A stretch of DNA of 64,000 bases from Huintestinicola sp050874005 (GCF_050874005.1 NZ_JBNMJV010000004.1:1-64000); one strand, 5' to 3'. Shown: positions 16,082-24,592, counted from the stretch's first letter. Notes: a model not told the origin generated them from the letters alone. Made by a program: numbers and translations.

Positions 16082-16147
16082 GTTACCGAGCCGCATATAT
16101 AACGTCCCAAATAAACTATAGAACGATTGGCTGCAGGCTCAGCCTGC
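16082..16147 (+). repeat. Dispersed 66-bp palindromic repeat, single copy
   Basis: GTTACCGAGCCG, then CCCAAATAAACTATAGAACG and GGCTGCAGGCTCAGCCTGCC. This matches the 66-bp unit repeated three times at 48985-49182, with the palindrome GCAGG-CTCAG-CCTGC at the end. It lies directly upstream of the methyltransferase ribosome site. Confidence 0.7.
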
Positions 16148-16168
16148 CCTGCTGAAAGGATAATTATA

Positions 16169-17389
16169 ATGAACATAAAAAGAGATTTTCCAAAAGTAAC
16201 AGTAACCGAAAAATGCCGCAAGCGTACCTCGGGCGGTCACCCGTGGATATACGATAACGAAATAACCGCCGCCGATAATATCACAGATGGTGCACTTGCC
16301 GATGTCATTTCCGAAAAAGGTCGGTATATGGGCACAGGCTTTTTCAACTCAAACTCAAAAATTCGTGTAAGGATAATTTCCCGAAATGCCAATGACACCT
16401 TTGACGAAGGCTTCTGGAAACGCCGCCTGGAGTATGCCTACAGCTACAGAAAGACGGTAATGACCGAGGAGGATATGAACGCCTGCCGACTTATTTTCGG
16501 AGAAGCAGACGGTTTCCCGGGGCTTACGGTGGATAAATTTAACGACCTGCTCTCAGTTCAGATACTTTCCCTCGGAATTGAGCAAAGACGGGATATAATT
16601 CTCCCCGCACTTATGGATATTCTCAAAGCCGACGGTGTAAAAATAAGGGGCATTTATCTGAGAAACGATGTAAATATCCGCACCCTTGAGGGAATGAGCG
16701 AGGAAAAGGGCTGGTATTTCCGAGAGGAAAACACCTCTCCCCTGACCGAAATAGTTGAAAACGGCATACGCTACAGCGTTGATGTGGAAAACGGTCAGAA
16801 AACAGGCTTTTTCCTTGACCAGAAATACAACCGCCGTGCCGCCGCTTCTATCGCAAAGGGCAAAAACGTTATCGACTGCTGCACACACACAGGATCTTTT
16901 GCACTTAACTGCGCAAAAGCGGGTGCGGCTCACGTAACGGCGGTGGACGTTTCCGCACAGGCGGTGGAAATGGCACGTTCAAATGCAGCACTCAACGGTC
17001 TTGAGGGAAATATGACCTTTGTGCAGAGCGATGTTTTCGATTTTCTGAAAGCACGTATCGAAGCTCACGACAGGAGTGCGGATTACATAATCCTTGACCC
17101 TCCTGCATTCACCAAGTCACGAAAGACTGTGGGAAACGCCCGAAACGGCTATCTTGAGCTGAACACCCTTGCAATGCGCCTGCTCCCCCGAGGCGGCTAT
17201 CTTGCCACAGCCTCCTGCTCCCACTTTATGACCGAGGAGCTTTTTGCTCAGATGCTTAAAGATGCGGCAAAGGCGGCGGGAGTTGAGCTCCGTCTCATAG
17301 AGCTTCGCCGTCAGGCTCCCGACCACCCTATTCTTATGTCGGTTGATGAAACGGAATATCTGAAATTTTTCCTTTTGCAGATAATATAG
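16169..17389 (+). CDS. RlmI-type SAM-dependent rRNA cytosine methyltransferase
   Basis: A 406-residue protein: an N-terminal PUA-like RNA-binding region (about 1-75, RTSGGHPWIYDNEI), a linker domain, and a Rossmann methyltransferase domain with VIDCCTHTGSFALNCAKAGA (SAM site), AVDVS and the catalytic-region motif IILDPPAFTKSR. The layout is that of the RlmI/RlmK family, which makes 5-methylcytosine in 23S rRNA; the exact base is not deducible. The ATG at 16169 follows AAAGGATAATTATA; the in-frame extension upstream is the palindromic repeat, not protein. Confidence 0.88.
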   Translation: MNIKRDFPKVTVTEKCRKRTSGGHPWIYDNEITAADNITDGALADVISEKGRYMGTGFFNSNSKIRVRIISRNANDTFDEGFWKRRLEYAYSYRKTVMTEEDMNACRLIFGEADGFPGLTVDKFNDLLSVQILSLGIEQRRDIILPALMDILKADGVKIRGIYLRNDVNIRTLEGMSEEKGWYFREENTSPLTEIVENGIRYSVDVENGQKTGFFLDQKYNRRAAASIAKGKNVIDCCTHTGSFALNCAKAGAAHVTAVDVSAQAVEMARSNAALNGLEGNMTFVQSDVFDFLKARIEAHDRSADYIILDPPAFTKSRKTVGNARNGYLELNTLAMRLLPRGGYLATASCSHFMTEELFAQMLKDAAKAAGVELRLIELRRQAPDHPILMSVDETEYLKFFLLQII

Positions 17390-17399
17390 GCGGGTGACG

Positions 17400-17430
17400 G
17401 CGGGTGACGACCTGCGGCGAGGTCACGAAG
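17400..17430 (+). repeat. GC-rich palindrome, same family as 15910
   Basis: GCGGGT-GACG-ACCTGC (17400-17415) followed by GGCGAGGTCACGAAG. It is a diverged copy of the 15910-15960 unit placed just after the methyltransferase stop. Confidence 0.55.
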
Positions 17431-17520
17431 TTACTTTACGGGAATTTGTTACTTTGTCACCGCATCGTGTTTTATGTCACAAGACTAAATTATTTTTGAT
17501 TAACAAAATTTAGTTTTTCT

Positions 17521-18098
17521 TAAACCTGTTAGCGAGTATGCAAAGGGACAACCTAAGGGGAGGGGGGAAGAACTAAACCCAACAAAAATGCGGACTTCCC
17601 CCCTCCCCTACGGTTTTCCCTCTGCACACTCTTTCCCTACCCCCTCTCCCCTTTCCGCATTTTTACAGATAGATAGGGATTGAGATTTTTTCTTGCTGTA
17701 ATAAAATTTTGTTCGGGTCATTTCACATCGTCATTCCTTTTTTGCGGTTTCCCACGTTCTGTTATGGAGCATACGCCCATTCTGCTTAGACTTGAGGTTG
17801 GAATTTTTTTATTGGCGCAAAGCCGCAGACCTAAACCGCATAGGCGTATGCCCCATAATAGGCTACGGAAAACCGCAAAAAAGGAATGACGAGGTGAAAT
17901 GCCTCGAACAAAACCAAATATAAGGCTCAAAACTTTAAGGCTCAAGCATAACTGTAAAAATGCGGGAAAGGGGAGGGGGTAGGGAAAGAGGTCGCAAGGG
18001 GAAAACCGTAGGGGAGGGGAAAATCCGCATTTTTGTTGGGTTTATTTCTTTCCCCTCCCCTTAGGTTGTCCCTTTGCTTACTCGCTAACAGGGTTAAG
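17521..18098. repeat. Giant imperfect inverted repeat, about 285 bp per arm
   Basis: Left arm (17521 to about 17800) and right arm (about 17815 to 18098) are reverse complements with the axis near 17809. Paired landmarks include GTTAGCGAG (17528-17536) with CTCGCTAAC (18081-18089), CCCAACAAAAATGCGGA, CCCTACCCCCTC, TCATTCCTTTTTTGCGG and CATACGCC (17770-17777) with GGCGTATG (17843-17850). A stretch of about 50 bases in mid-arm has diverged. The right arm is purine-rich on the plus strand. ORFs in it are on opposite strands and not conserved between arms, so it is noncoding. It could be a MITE-like element, two fused head-to-head elements or a long hairpin RNA. Confidence 0.8.
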
Positions 18099-18164
18099 TA
18101 AAATAAACATAATAAATAAGCAAAATATACAGCCCGTCATATTCCAATTTATCGGGCTGACAAA

Positions 18165-18223
18165 CGTTACCGAGCCGCCAAAATAAATTATATAACAAGC
18201 GGCTGCAAGCTCAGCCCGCTATG
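18165..18223 (+). repeat. Diverged copy of the 66-bp palindromic repeat
   Basis: CGTTACCGAGCCGCC, AAATAAATTATATAACAAG and CGGCTGCAAGCTCAGCCCGC follow the same order as the units at 16082 and 48985, with changes within the palindrome. Confidence 0.6.
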
Positions 18224-18224
18224 T

Positions 18225-18257
18225 AAAGCTGCCCGTTTCAAAAGCGGACAGCTTTTT
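18225..18257 (+). terminator. Hairpin with U-tract before spoVAE 3' end
   Basis: AAAGCTGCCCG and GCGGACAGCTTTTTT form a stem whose T-run is on the plus strand. It may terminate transcription leaving the inverted-repeat region; on the minus strand it also follows the spoVAE stop but with only a short T-run. Confidence 0.6.
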
Positions 18258-18611
18258 TCATTTTTCCTTTGATTTACAGCACAGTCCCATAATAAGACCG
18301 AATATCATAGCCGCCGTAATGCCTGCGGAAGCGGCAGCCAGACCTCCCGTAAATACGCCGATAAAGCCCTTGGTGTCAACAGCCTCTCTCACGCCCTCCG
18401 CAAGGGCGTTGCCGAAGCCCGTCAGGGGAACTGCCGCTCCCGCCCCCGCAAACTCGATAAGGGGACGGTATATCTTAAATGCGCCAAGCACCACTCCCGC
18501 AACCACATAGGTAACGAGTATCCTTGCAGGAGTAAGCTTTGTGTAGTCGATGAGCAGCTGTCCCACAGCGCAGAGTGCACCGCCTATGATAAACGCCCAT
18601 AAATATTCCAT
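18258..18611 (-). CDS. spoVAE: Stage V sporulation protein AE
   Basis: A 117-residue membrane protein with about four helices, starting MEYLWAFIIGGALCAVGQLLID and containing FAGAGAAVPLTGFGNALAEG, the SpoVAE (AEb) signature. SpoVA proteins form the inner-membrane channel that moves dipicolinic acid during spore formation and germination. It lies 21 bases after spoVAD in one transcript. Confidence 0.92.
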   Translation of the reverse strand: MEYLWAFIIGGALCAVGQLLIDYTKLTPARILVTYVVAGVVLGAFKIYRPLIEFAGAGAAVPLTGFGNALAEGVREAVDTKGFIGVFTGGLAAASAGITAAMIFGLIMGLCCKSKEK

Positions 18612-18632
18612 TTTGTTTTCCTCCTTGTTTGG

Positions 18633-19646
18633 TCAGTCTCGTGAAATATGCACAGCGTGGGATATTCCGGGAATGCTCTCCCCCTGCTGGGACATTGTGG
18701 GCGACATAAGCGCACCCGTGGCGCAGAAAAGGATATTCTTGTATTCACCCGACCTTACCTTGTCAAGAAAATATCCGCACAGCACCGCAGCGCTGCAGCC
18801 GCAGCCCGAGCCGCCTGCGTGAACGTCCTGCTTCTCATAGTCAAACATCATAGTTCCGCAGTCCTTGTATCTGGGCGCAATGTTCAGCCCGTCTCCCGCA
18901 AGAAGCTCGATAAGGAGCGTGCCGCCCACTCTGCCTAAGTCTCCCGTGATGATAAGGTCGAAATCCTCGGGCTTCATTCCCGTGTCGTTGAGATAGCTTT
19001 CGATAACATATGCCGCCGCAGGAGCCATTGCCGCACCCATATTGTTTGCGTCGCATACGCCCATATCAACTATCCTTCCGATGGTCACGCCCTTGATATG
19101 GGGTCCCTGCTTCTCGTGAGGAGTTACCACCGCCGCACCCGAAGCGGTGCAGGTCCATTGAGCCGTAGGAGTCCGCACGCCGCCGTAGGAAAGCGGAAAT
19201 CTGAACTGTCTTTCAGCCGAGCAGAAGTGAGATGATGTGGCGGCAACCACATTTCCCCCAATGCCGCTGTCGGTCATAAGCGCCGCCAGAAGCAGGCTCT
19301 CCGCCATTGTTGAGCAGGCTCCGTAAACGCACAAAACGGGTATTTCCAGGTCTCTCAGCCCGTAGGAAGTGGTGGTGCATTGATTAAGAAGGTCACCCGC
19401 AAACATATAGTTTACGTCCTCCTTTGAAATATTTCCCTTTTCGAGAGCCTTCATCACCGTAAGTCTAAGAAGCTCGCTCTCCGCCTTTTCCCATGAGTCC
19501 TGCCCGAAATGAGTGTCCTGATAGATCTGATCGAAATGCCTGTGAAGAGGGCCGTCTCCCTCCTTCTTTCCCACAATCGCCGCATAGCTGTGGATAGTGG
19601 GCGGCATGTCCATTTTAAAAGTGTTACGTGAAATTCTCTGAGCCAT
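18633..19646 (-). CDS. spoVAD: Stage V sporulation protein AD
   Basis: A 337-residue thiolase-fold protein of the SpoVAD family, the dipicolinic-acid-binding subunit of the spore SpoVA channel. Typical segments are DTHFGQDSWEKAESELLR, GDLLNQCTTTSYGLR, the GACSTMAESL region and DCGTMMFDYEKQDVHAGGSGCGCSA. Length is as usual. AAAGGCGG precedes the ATG. SpoVAC normally precedes this gene, but no spoVAC is present in the 195 bases upstream. Confidence 0.94.
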   Translation of the reverse strand: MAQRISRNTFKMDMPPTIHSYAAIVGKKEGDGPLHRHFDQIYQDTHFGQDSWEKAESELLRLTVMKALEKGNISKEDVNYMFAGDLLNQCTTTSYGLRDLEIPVLCVYGACSTMAESLLLAALMTDSGIGGNVVAATSSHFCSAERQFRFPLSYGGVRTPTAQWTCTASGAAVVTPHEKQGPHIKGVTIGRIVDMGVCDANNMGAAMAPAAAYVIESYLNDTGMKPEDFDLIITGDLGRVGGTLLIELLAGDGLNIAPRYKDCGTMMFDYEKQDVHAGGSGCGCSAAVLCGYFLDKVRSGEYKNILFCATGALMSPTMSQQGESIPGISHAVHISRD

Positions 19647-19681
19647 ATTAAAACCGCCTTTCCGAAGATAGACTCTGTTTG

Positions 19682-19710
19682 TAATATTTCACACGGGAAC
19701 ATAATTATTC
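19682..19710 (-). promoter_or_regulatory. Possible sigma-G/F promoter for spoVAD
   Basis: GAATA (19706-19710), a 17-base spacer and AATATTA (19682-19688) on the minus strand resemble the forespore sigma-G/sigma-F pattern. This fits the known forespore expression of spoVA genes. Motif match only. Confidence 0.45.
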
Positions 19711-19841
19711 AAAAAGGCTCATAAAATATATTTTGATAAGCAAATCAATGCTGCCGTGCAATATTTATAAATATTTAATCATTTTCATCTCAGGATATGG
19801 TAAAATAGAAGTATAATTTTTTTGAAATTGGAGCTGATTTG

Positions 19842-21269
19842 ATGGATTTTGACAGTCTGCTTACCAAAATCGACGACGCCGTGTGGGGCGTCCCCCTCAT
19901 CGTCCTTATCCTGTCCGCAGGTATCCTGCTTTCGATACGCACAGGATTTATCCAGATACGCCACCTGCCCAGGGCACTCAGGTATCTTTTTAAAGAGGAA
20001 GAGGACGAAGCTCACGGCGAAGTATCGGGCTTTGCGTCTCTCTGCACCGCCCTTTCCGCCACCATAGGAACGGGAAATATCGTAGGCGTTGCAACGGCGG
20101 TAGGTATTTTGGCAGGCGGTCCGGGAGCGCTTTTCTGGATGTGGATAGCCGCATTTTTCGGAATGGCAACAAAATTTGCCGAGGGCTTTCTTGCTGTCAA
20201 ATACCGTACCATCGACGAGGAAGGACACGTTCTCGGCGGTCCCTTCTACTACATAGAAAACGGTATGGGCAAAAAATGGAAATGGCTCGCAAAGATATTT
20301 GCATTTTTCGGTGCCTGCGTTGGACTTATGGGTATCGGCACATTCTCTCAGGTTAACGGTATCTCCTCTGCGGTAACGGGATTTTTTGACCCCAACTGCG
20401 AAAACACCGTTACCATTCTGGGAAATACATATTCTATCGTCACCGTTATCTCGGGCATTATCATAGCCCTCTGCGCAGGACTTGTTATCATCGGCGGCAT
20501 TAAGCGCATAAGCAGCGTTTCACAGGTGGTCGTGCCCTTTATGGCGATACTCTATATTCTCGCAGTCGTAACGCTCCTTATCTGCAATATCACAAAAATT
20601 CCTGCCGCTCTTGCCGAAATAATTCAAGGCGCTTTTGGAATAAAGCCCATTGCGGGGGGAATGCTCGCTTCAATGATGATATCTATGAGAAGCGGCGTTG
20701 CAAGAGGAATTTTCTCCAACGAGTCGGGTCTCGGCTCTGCGCCTATTGCGGCTGCGGCGGCTAAGACCAAAGAGCCTGTAAGACAGGGTCTTATCTCTAT
20801 GACAGGCACATTTATCGACACCATCGTCATCTGCACAATGACGGGACTTTCCATAATAATGATGGGCTCCTGGGCAGACCCGAACCTTCAGGGCGTTCAG
20901 GTCACAACAGACGCATTCCGGAAGGGACTGCATTTTCTCCCCTCTCAGGCAGCTTCCTTTATTCTTATGATATGCCTTGTTTTCTTTGCATTCACCACTA
21001 TCCTCGGTTGGAACTACTACGGCGAGCGCTGCCTTGAATATCTCAGCGGCAAAAACAAGGCGGCTGTTATGATATACCGTATCCTCTACATTGCGGCAGT
21101 TTTCATCGGTCCCTATATGACCGTTTCCGCAGTATGGACCATCGCAGACATATTCAACGGACTTATGGCGTTCCCGAATATTATCGCACTCTTTGCTTTA
21201 AACGGCGTGGTTGCACGGGACACCAAGGATTACTTTGCACGGCTTAAAAAGGGTGAGATAAGCGACTAA
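19842..21269 (+). CDS. Sodium:alanine symporter (AgcS family)
   Basis: A 475-residue polytopic protein of the alanine/glycine:cation symporter family, with TGTGNIVGVATAVGILAGGPGALFWMWIAAFFGMATKFAEG in the conserved first half (shown here only as a landmark) and SNESGLGSAPIAAAAA in the second. It imports alanine or glycine with Na+. The ATG at 19842 follows GGAG by eight bases. It precedes the oxidoreductase operon on the same strand but has its own terminator, so linkage to it is only by position. Confidence 0.9.
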   Translation: MDFDSLLTKIDDAVWGVPLIVLILSAGILLSIRTGFIQIRHLPRALRYLFKEEEDEAHGEVSGFASLCTALSATIGTGNIVGVATAVGILAGGPGALFWMWIAAFFGMATKFAEGFLAVKYRTIDEEGHVLGGPFYYIENGMGKKWKWLAKIFAFFGACVGLMGIGTFSQVNGISSAVTGFFDPNCENTVTILGNTYSIVTVISGIIIALCAGLVIIGGIKRISSVSQVVVPFMAILYILAVVTLLICNITKIPAALAEIIQGAFGIKPIAGGMLASMMISMRSGVARGIFSNESGLGSAPIAAAAAKTKEPVRQGLISMTGTFIDTIVICTMTGLSIIMMGSWADPNLQGVQVTTDAFRKGLHFLPSQAASFILMICLVFFAFTTILGWNYYGERCLEYLSGKNKAAVMIYRILYIAAVFIGPYMTVSAVWTIADIFNGLMAFPNIIALFALNGVVARDTKDYFARLKKGEISD

Positions 21270-21366
21270 GCTTTTCGGCGGTACACATATTATTGTAAAA
21301 GCTGTCAAATCAGCACATACACCTCAAATCTGCGGCAGGGAGCCGAAAAGCTTCCTGCCTTTTTTA
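21268..21366 (+). terminator. Terminator with a loop complementary to the stop-codon region
   Basis: GGCAGG (21334-21339) pairs with CCTGCC (21354-21359), followed by TTTTTTATTT. The 14-base loop contains GCCGAAAAGCTT (21342-21353), the exact complement of AAGCTTTTCGGC at 21268-21279, which overlaps the AgcS stop codon. The interleaved order would make a pseudoknot or competing folds. Confidence 0.65.
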
Positions 21367-21444
21367 TTTGCAAAAATGAAATTACAGAGCCTCGGAAATT
21401 CATTTTACTTCCGATTTTTACAATTATTATGTTTATTTTGAGAC

Positions 21445-21502
21445 TATAATGAAATTGAACAAAGGAGTTCAGGTCAAAAATGACGTGAACTCCTTTTTAT
21501 AT
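21445..21502 (+). promoter_or_regulatory. Promoter and early attenuator-like hairpin of the oxidoreductase operon
   Basis: TATAAT at 21445-21450 (weak -35) would start RNA near 21457. Almost at once comes a 16-bp stem with a single mismatch, AAAGGAGTTCA-GTCA with TGAC-TGAACTCCTTT (21461-21496, loop AAAA), then TTTTTATATTTT. It looks like an intrinsic terminator at the very start of the transcript, so either attenuation or a 5' stabilising hairpin. Confidence 0.5.
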
Positions 21503-21528
21503 TTTATATCCGAAAGGACGGTTGCCTT

Positions 21529-22662
21529 ATGGCTTATCCAAAAGTTGAATTTCTGTATCTGAACGAAGAAGATATGATCGCAGCAGGTGTTAAGGATATG
21601 GCAGGCTGCATTGAAACTATGGAAGAAATGTTCAAGCTTATGAAGGTGGGCAACTACCGTATGGGCGGAGCAAACGGAAACTCTCACGGCTGTATGGTAA
21701 TGTTCCCTCAGTCCTCACCCTTTCCCGAAATGCCGGTAGACGGCCCCGACAGACGTTTTATGGCAATGCCTGCATATCTGGGCGGCAAGTTTGATATGGC
21801 AGGAATGAAGTGGTACGGCTCAAACTGTGCGAACAAGGAAAAAGGTCTCCCCCGCTCCATTCTTATGCTCACCCTTAACGACAAGGACACGGGAGCGCCC
21901 CTTGCATATATGTCCGCAAATATCCTTTCCGCATACCGCACGGGAGCCGTTCCGGGAGTTGGTTACAAGCACCTTTCAAAGCAGGATTCAAAGGTGGTGG
22001 GCATTATCGGCCCCGGAGTTATGAGCAAGACCGCTCTTGCGGCAATTATGGCAGTCCGCCCCGGCATTGAGACCATAAAGGTAAAGGGCAGAGGCGCCGC
22101 TTCTCTTGAAAATTTCATCGCTCACGTTAAAAAGGAATACCCCGGCGTTGATGTTTACGCTGTTGATACTATTGAAGAAGCTGTAAGAGATTCGGACATC
22201 GTTTCCGCAAGCACCTCCACTCCCACGGGAGACCCCGAGCTTTATCCCTACATTGCCGAGGAATGGATAAAACCGGGAGCGCTTATCAGCTCCACGGCGG
22301 CTCTCAGATTTGACGATGATTTCATCATCAACCGTGCAAGAACGGTGACGGACAATATTATGCTCTACGAGGCGTGGGAGGAAGAAATGAAGCCCAATGC
22401 CTACAACACCGTTCCCATTCCTGCGGTGCGTGTTATGGACCTTATCGCCGAGGGAAAAATGTCCGAGGACAAGATAGACGACCTGGGAGATATCCTTATG
22501 GGCAAGATACCCCTTCACAGGGACGAAAACGAGATCATAGTGTATTCCATAGGCGGTATGCCTGTGGAAGATGTGGCGTGGGGCACGGTAGTTTACCGCA
22601 ATGCTCTTGCCAAGGGCATAGGCACAAAGCTTACGCTCTGGGACAAGCCGCAGATGATCTGA
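21529..22662 (+). CDS. Ornithine cyclodeaminase / mu-crystallin family protein
   Basis: A 377-residue NAD(P)-binding protein of the ornithine cyclodeaminase/mu-crystallin family. KVVGIIGPGVMSKTALAAI (about 162-180) is the Rossmann loop, and MKWYGSN matches the substrate-binding region. Members act as cyclodeaminases, ketimine reductases or alanine dehydrogenases. Relatives in gut Clostridia have been named tyramine oxidase subunit B, a name I recall but cannot verify. GAAAGGACGG precedes the ATG. It opens a tightly packed operon with ferredoxin-like and FAD subunits, so an amine or amino-acid oxidation role is likely. Confidence 0.8.
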   Translation: MAYPKVEFLYLNEEDMIAAGVKDMAGCIETMEEMFKLMKVGNYRMGGANGNSHGCMVMFPQSSPFPEMPVDGPDRRFMAMPAYLGGKFDMAGMKWYGSNCANKEKGLPRSILMLTLNDKDTGAPLAYMSANILSAYRTGAVPGVGYKHLSKQDSKVVGIIGPGVMSKTALAAIMAVRPGIETIKVKGRGAASLENFIAHVKKEYPGVDVYAVDTIEEAVRDSDIVSASTSTPTGDPELYPYIAEEWIKPGALISSTAALRFDDDFIINRARTVTDNIMLYEAWEEEMKPNAYNTVPIPAVRVMDLIAEGKMSEDKIDDLGDILMGKIPLHRDENEIIVYSIGGMPVEDVAWGTVVYRNALAKGIGTKLTLWDKPQMI

Positions 22663-22683
22663 TGACAAACGGAGGAGATCGTT

Positions 22684-23010
22684 ATGAGAATAGATGAGCA
22701 TCCGATACTGGGTACATACGAAAAGGGCAGGACAGTATCCTTTACCTTTGACGGAAAAACGCTTGAAGGCTGCGAGGGCGAGCCTATTGCAATGGCTCTG
22801 AAAAATGCAGGGGTAATGGTACACAGATACACCAAAAAGCAGCATAAGCCCCGAGGAATTTTCTGCGCCATAGGGCGATGCACCGACTGCGTAATGGTAG
22901 TAAACGGTCAGCCCAATGTCCGCACCTGCATAACCCCCCTTGAAGAAGGAATGGACGTAAGAACGCAGTACGGAGTAACAGCAGAGCCGAAGGAGGAGCA
23001 GAAGATATGA
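22684..23010 (+). CDS. Small (2Fe-2S) ferredoxin-like subunit (HcnA-like)
   Basis: A 108-residue protein with a Fer2_4-type fold: FTFDGKTLEGCEGEPIAMAL at the start and a cysteine set in FCAIGRCTDCVMVV and VRTCITPL that should bind one 2Fe-2S cluster. Such small subunits form part of HcnABC, opine oxidase and D-amino-acid or hydroxyproline dehydrogenase complexes. GGAGGAG precedes the ATG. Its stop overlaps the next start (ATGA), indicating coupled translation. Confidence 0.85.
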   Translation: MRIDEHPILGTYEKGRTVSFTFDGKTLEGCEGEPIAMALKNAGVMVHRYTKKQHKPRGIFCAIGRCTDCVMVVNGQPNVRTCITPLEEGMDVRTQYGVTAEPKEEQKI

Positions 23011-24590
23011 AAAGATATGATATGGTCATAGTCGGCGCCGGCCCTGCAGGACTTTCGGCTGCCATAGAAGCGGCAAAGCGTGGAATGAAGGTGGCTGTTT
23101 TCGATGAAAACGCAAAGCCCGGCGGACAGCTTTTCAAGCAGATACATAAATTTTTCGGTTCCAAGGAGCATAAGGCAAAGATAAGAGGCTTTCATATCGG
23201 TGAGGAGCTTCTTGCGGAGGCAAGCGAGCTGGGCGTAGAGGTGGTCCTGAACGCTATCGTTATCGGCATTTTCCCCGAAAAAGAGGTAACGGTAAAAATA
23301 GGCGAGCACGTTGAGCATATAAAGGGCGATACCATTCTCATTGCAACGGGTGCAAGCGAAAATATGGTCACATTCCCAGGCTGGACGCTTCCCGGCGTTA
23401 TCGGCGCAGGAGCGGCTCAGACAATGATGAACCTTCACGGAATACTTCCCGGAAAAAAAGTGCTTATGCTTGGCTCGGGAAATGTTGGTCTTGTGGTCAG
23501 CTTTCAGCTTATGCAGGCAGGCTGCGAGGTAGTGGCACTTGCAGACGCCGCTCCACGTGTGGGCGGATACGGCGTTCACGCCGCAAAGGTGGCACGCTGC
23601 GGCGTTCCCTTCTACCTTTCCCATACCATAGTTGCAGCCGAGGGCGATGAGTATGTTACAGGCGTTACCATCGGCGAGGTGGATAAAAACTGGCAGGTCA
23701 TCAAGGGAACGGAAAAGCATTTTGATGTTGATACCATCTGTCTTGCTGTGGGACTTTCGCCTATGTCAAAGCTTTGCGATATGGCAGGCTGCGAAATGAA
23801 GGACGACCCCGCAAAGGCAGGCTTTGTTCCCGTAGTGGACGAGTACGGGGAGACCTCGGTAAAGGGCATATTTGCCGCAGGAGATGTTTCGGGAATTGAA
23901 GAAGCCTCCAGCGCAATGATAGAAGGACGTATCGCAGGAATTGCCGCTGCCGCCCGTCTGGGATATATCACAGAAGAAGAATGCAAGGCAGCCGTTTCCG
24001 AACAGGAAGCCGCCCTTGACGGACTCAGACAGGGAATGTTTGCCCCGGGAATGAGAGGAAAGGCTATCACCGAAACGGAAGAAGGCATTGCAATTTCACA
24101 GAACCTTCTGAAGCACGGATTTGTTTCCGATGACGAGATAGGACGTTTCCCGGGAGTGACCCACCAAACAGGTATCCACCCCGTTATCGAATGTACTCAG
24201 AATATCCCCTGCAACCCTTGTCAGGACGCTTGTCCAAAGCACTGCATAAAGATAGGCAGCAAAATCACCGCCCTCCCTGCGGCAGACCCCGAGGTAAAAT
24301 GCACAGGCTGCGGAATGTGCGTAGCCTCCTGCTCGGGACAGGCAATATTCCTTGTAAACGAGGACTGCGGCGACGGTACGGCAGAGATAACATTGCCTTA
24401 TGAGTTCCTGCCTCTGCCCAAGCAGGGCGATAAGGGCAAGGCGCTGAGCAGATCGGGCAAGCCCGTCTGTGATGCGGAAGTAGTGGGCGTCAGAAGCGCA
24501 AAGGCGTTTGACTGCACCAATCTTCTGACAATGAAGGTGCCGAAGGAATTTGCTATGCAGGCAAGATTTTTCCGTGAGAAAGGAATATGA
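23007..24590 (+). CDS. FAD/NAD-dependent oxidoreductase with C-terminal 2[4Fe-4S] domain
   Basis: A 527-residue flavoprotein. The N-terminus has the FAD dinucleotide fold (VIVGAGPAGLSAA, about 7-19), a second fold near 150 (KVLMLGSGNVGLV) and a flavin-binding GIFAAGDVSGIEEAS. The C-terminal part adds a bacterial ferredoxin-like domain, CNPCQDACPKHC (about 401-412) and CTGCGMCVASC (about 431-441). It resembles HcnB and OoxA, but in those proteins the C-terminus carries a BFD domain, here a separate gene. It should transfer electrons from the DadA-like subunit through FeS clusters. Confidence 0.85.
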   Translation: MKRYDMVIVGAGPAGLSAAIEAAKRGMKVAVFDENAKPGGQLFKQIHKFFGSKEHKAKIRGFHIGEELLAEASELGVEVVLNAIVIGIFPEKEVTVKIGEHVEHIKGDTILIATGASENMVTFPGWTLPGVIGAGAAQTMMNLHGILPGKKVLMLGSGNVGLVVSFQLMQAGCEVVALADAAPRVGGYGVHAAKVARCGVPFYLSHTIVAAEGDEYVTGVTIGEVDKNWQVIKGTEKHFDVDTICLAVGLSPMSKLCDMAGCEMKDDPAKAGFVPVVDEYGETSVKGIFAAGDVSGIEEASSAMIEGRIAGIAAAARLGYITEEECKAAVSEQEAALDGLRQGMFAPGMRGKAITETEEGIAISQNLLKHGFVSDDEIGRFPGVTHQTGIHPVIECTQNIPCNPCQDACPKHCIKIGSKITALPAADPEVKCTGCGMCVASCSGQAIFLVNEDCGDGTAEITLPYEFLPLPKQGDKGKALSRSGKPVCDAEVVGVRSAKAFDCTNLLTMKVPKEFAMQARFFREKGI

Positions 24591-24592
24591 TT

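Noticed and set aside
17680..17945. Two opposing ORFs (69 and 75 codons) in the giant palindrome
   Set aside because: They lie on opposite strands of the palindrome in non-equivalent frames and are not conserved between the arms, so they are by-products of a noncoding repeat.
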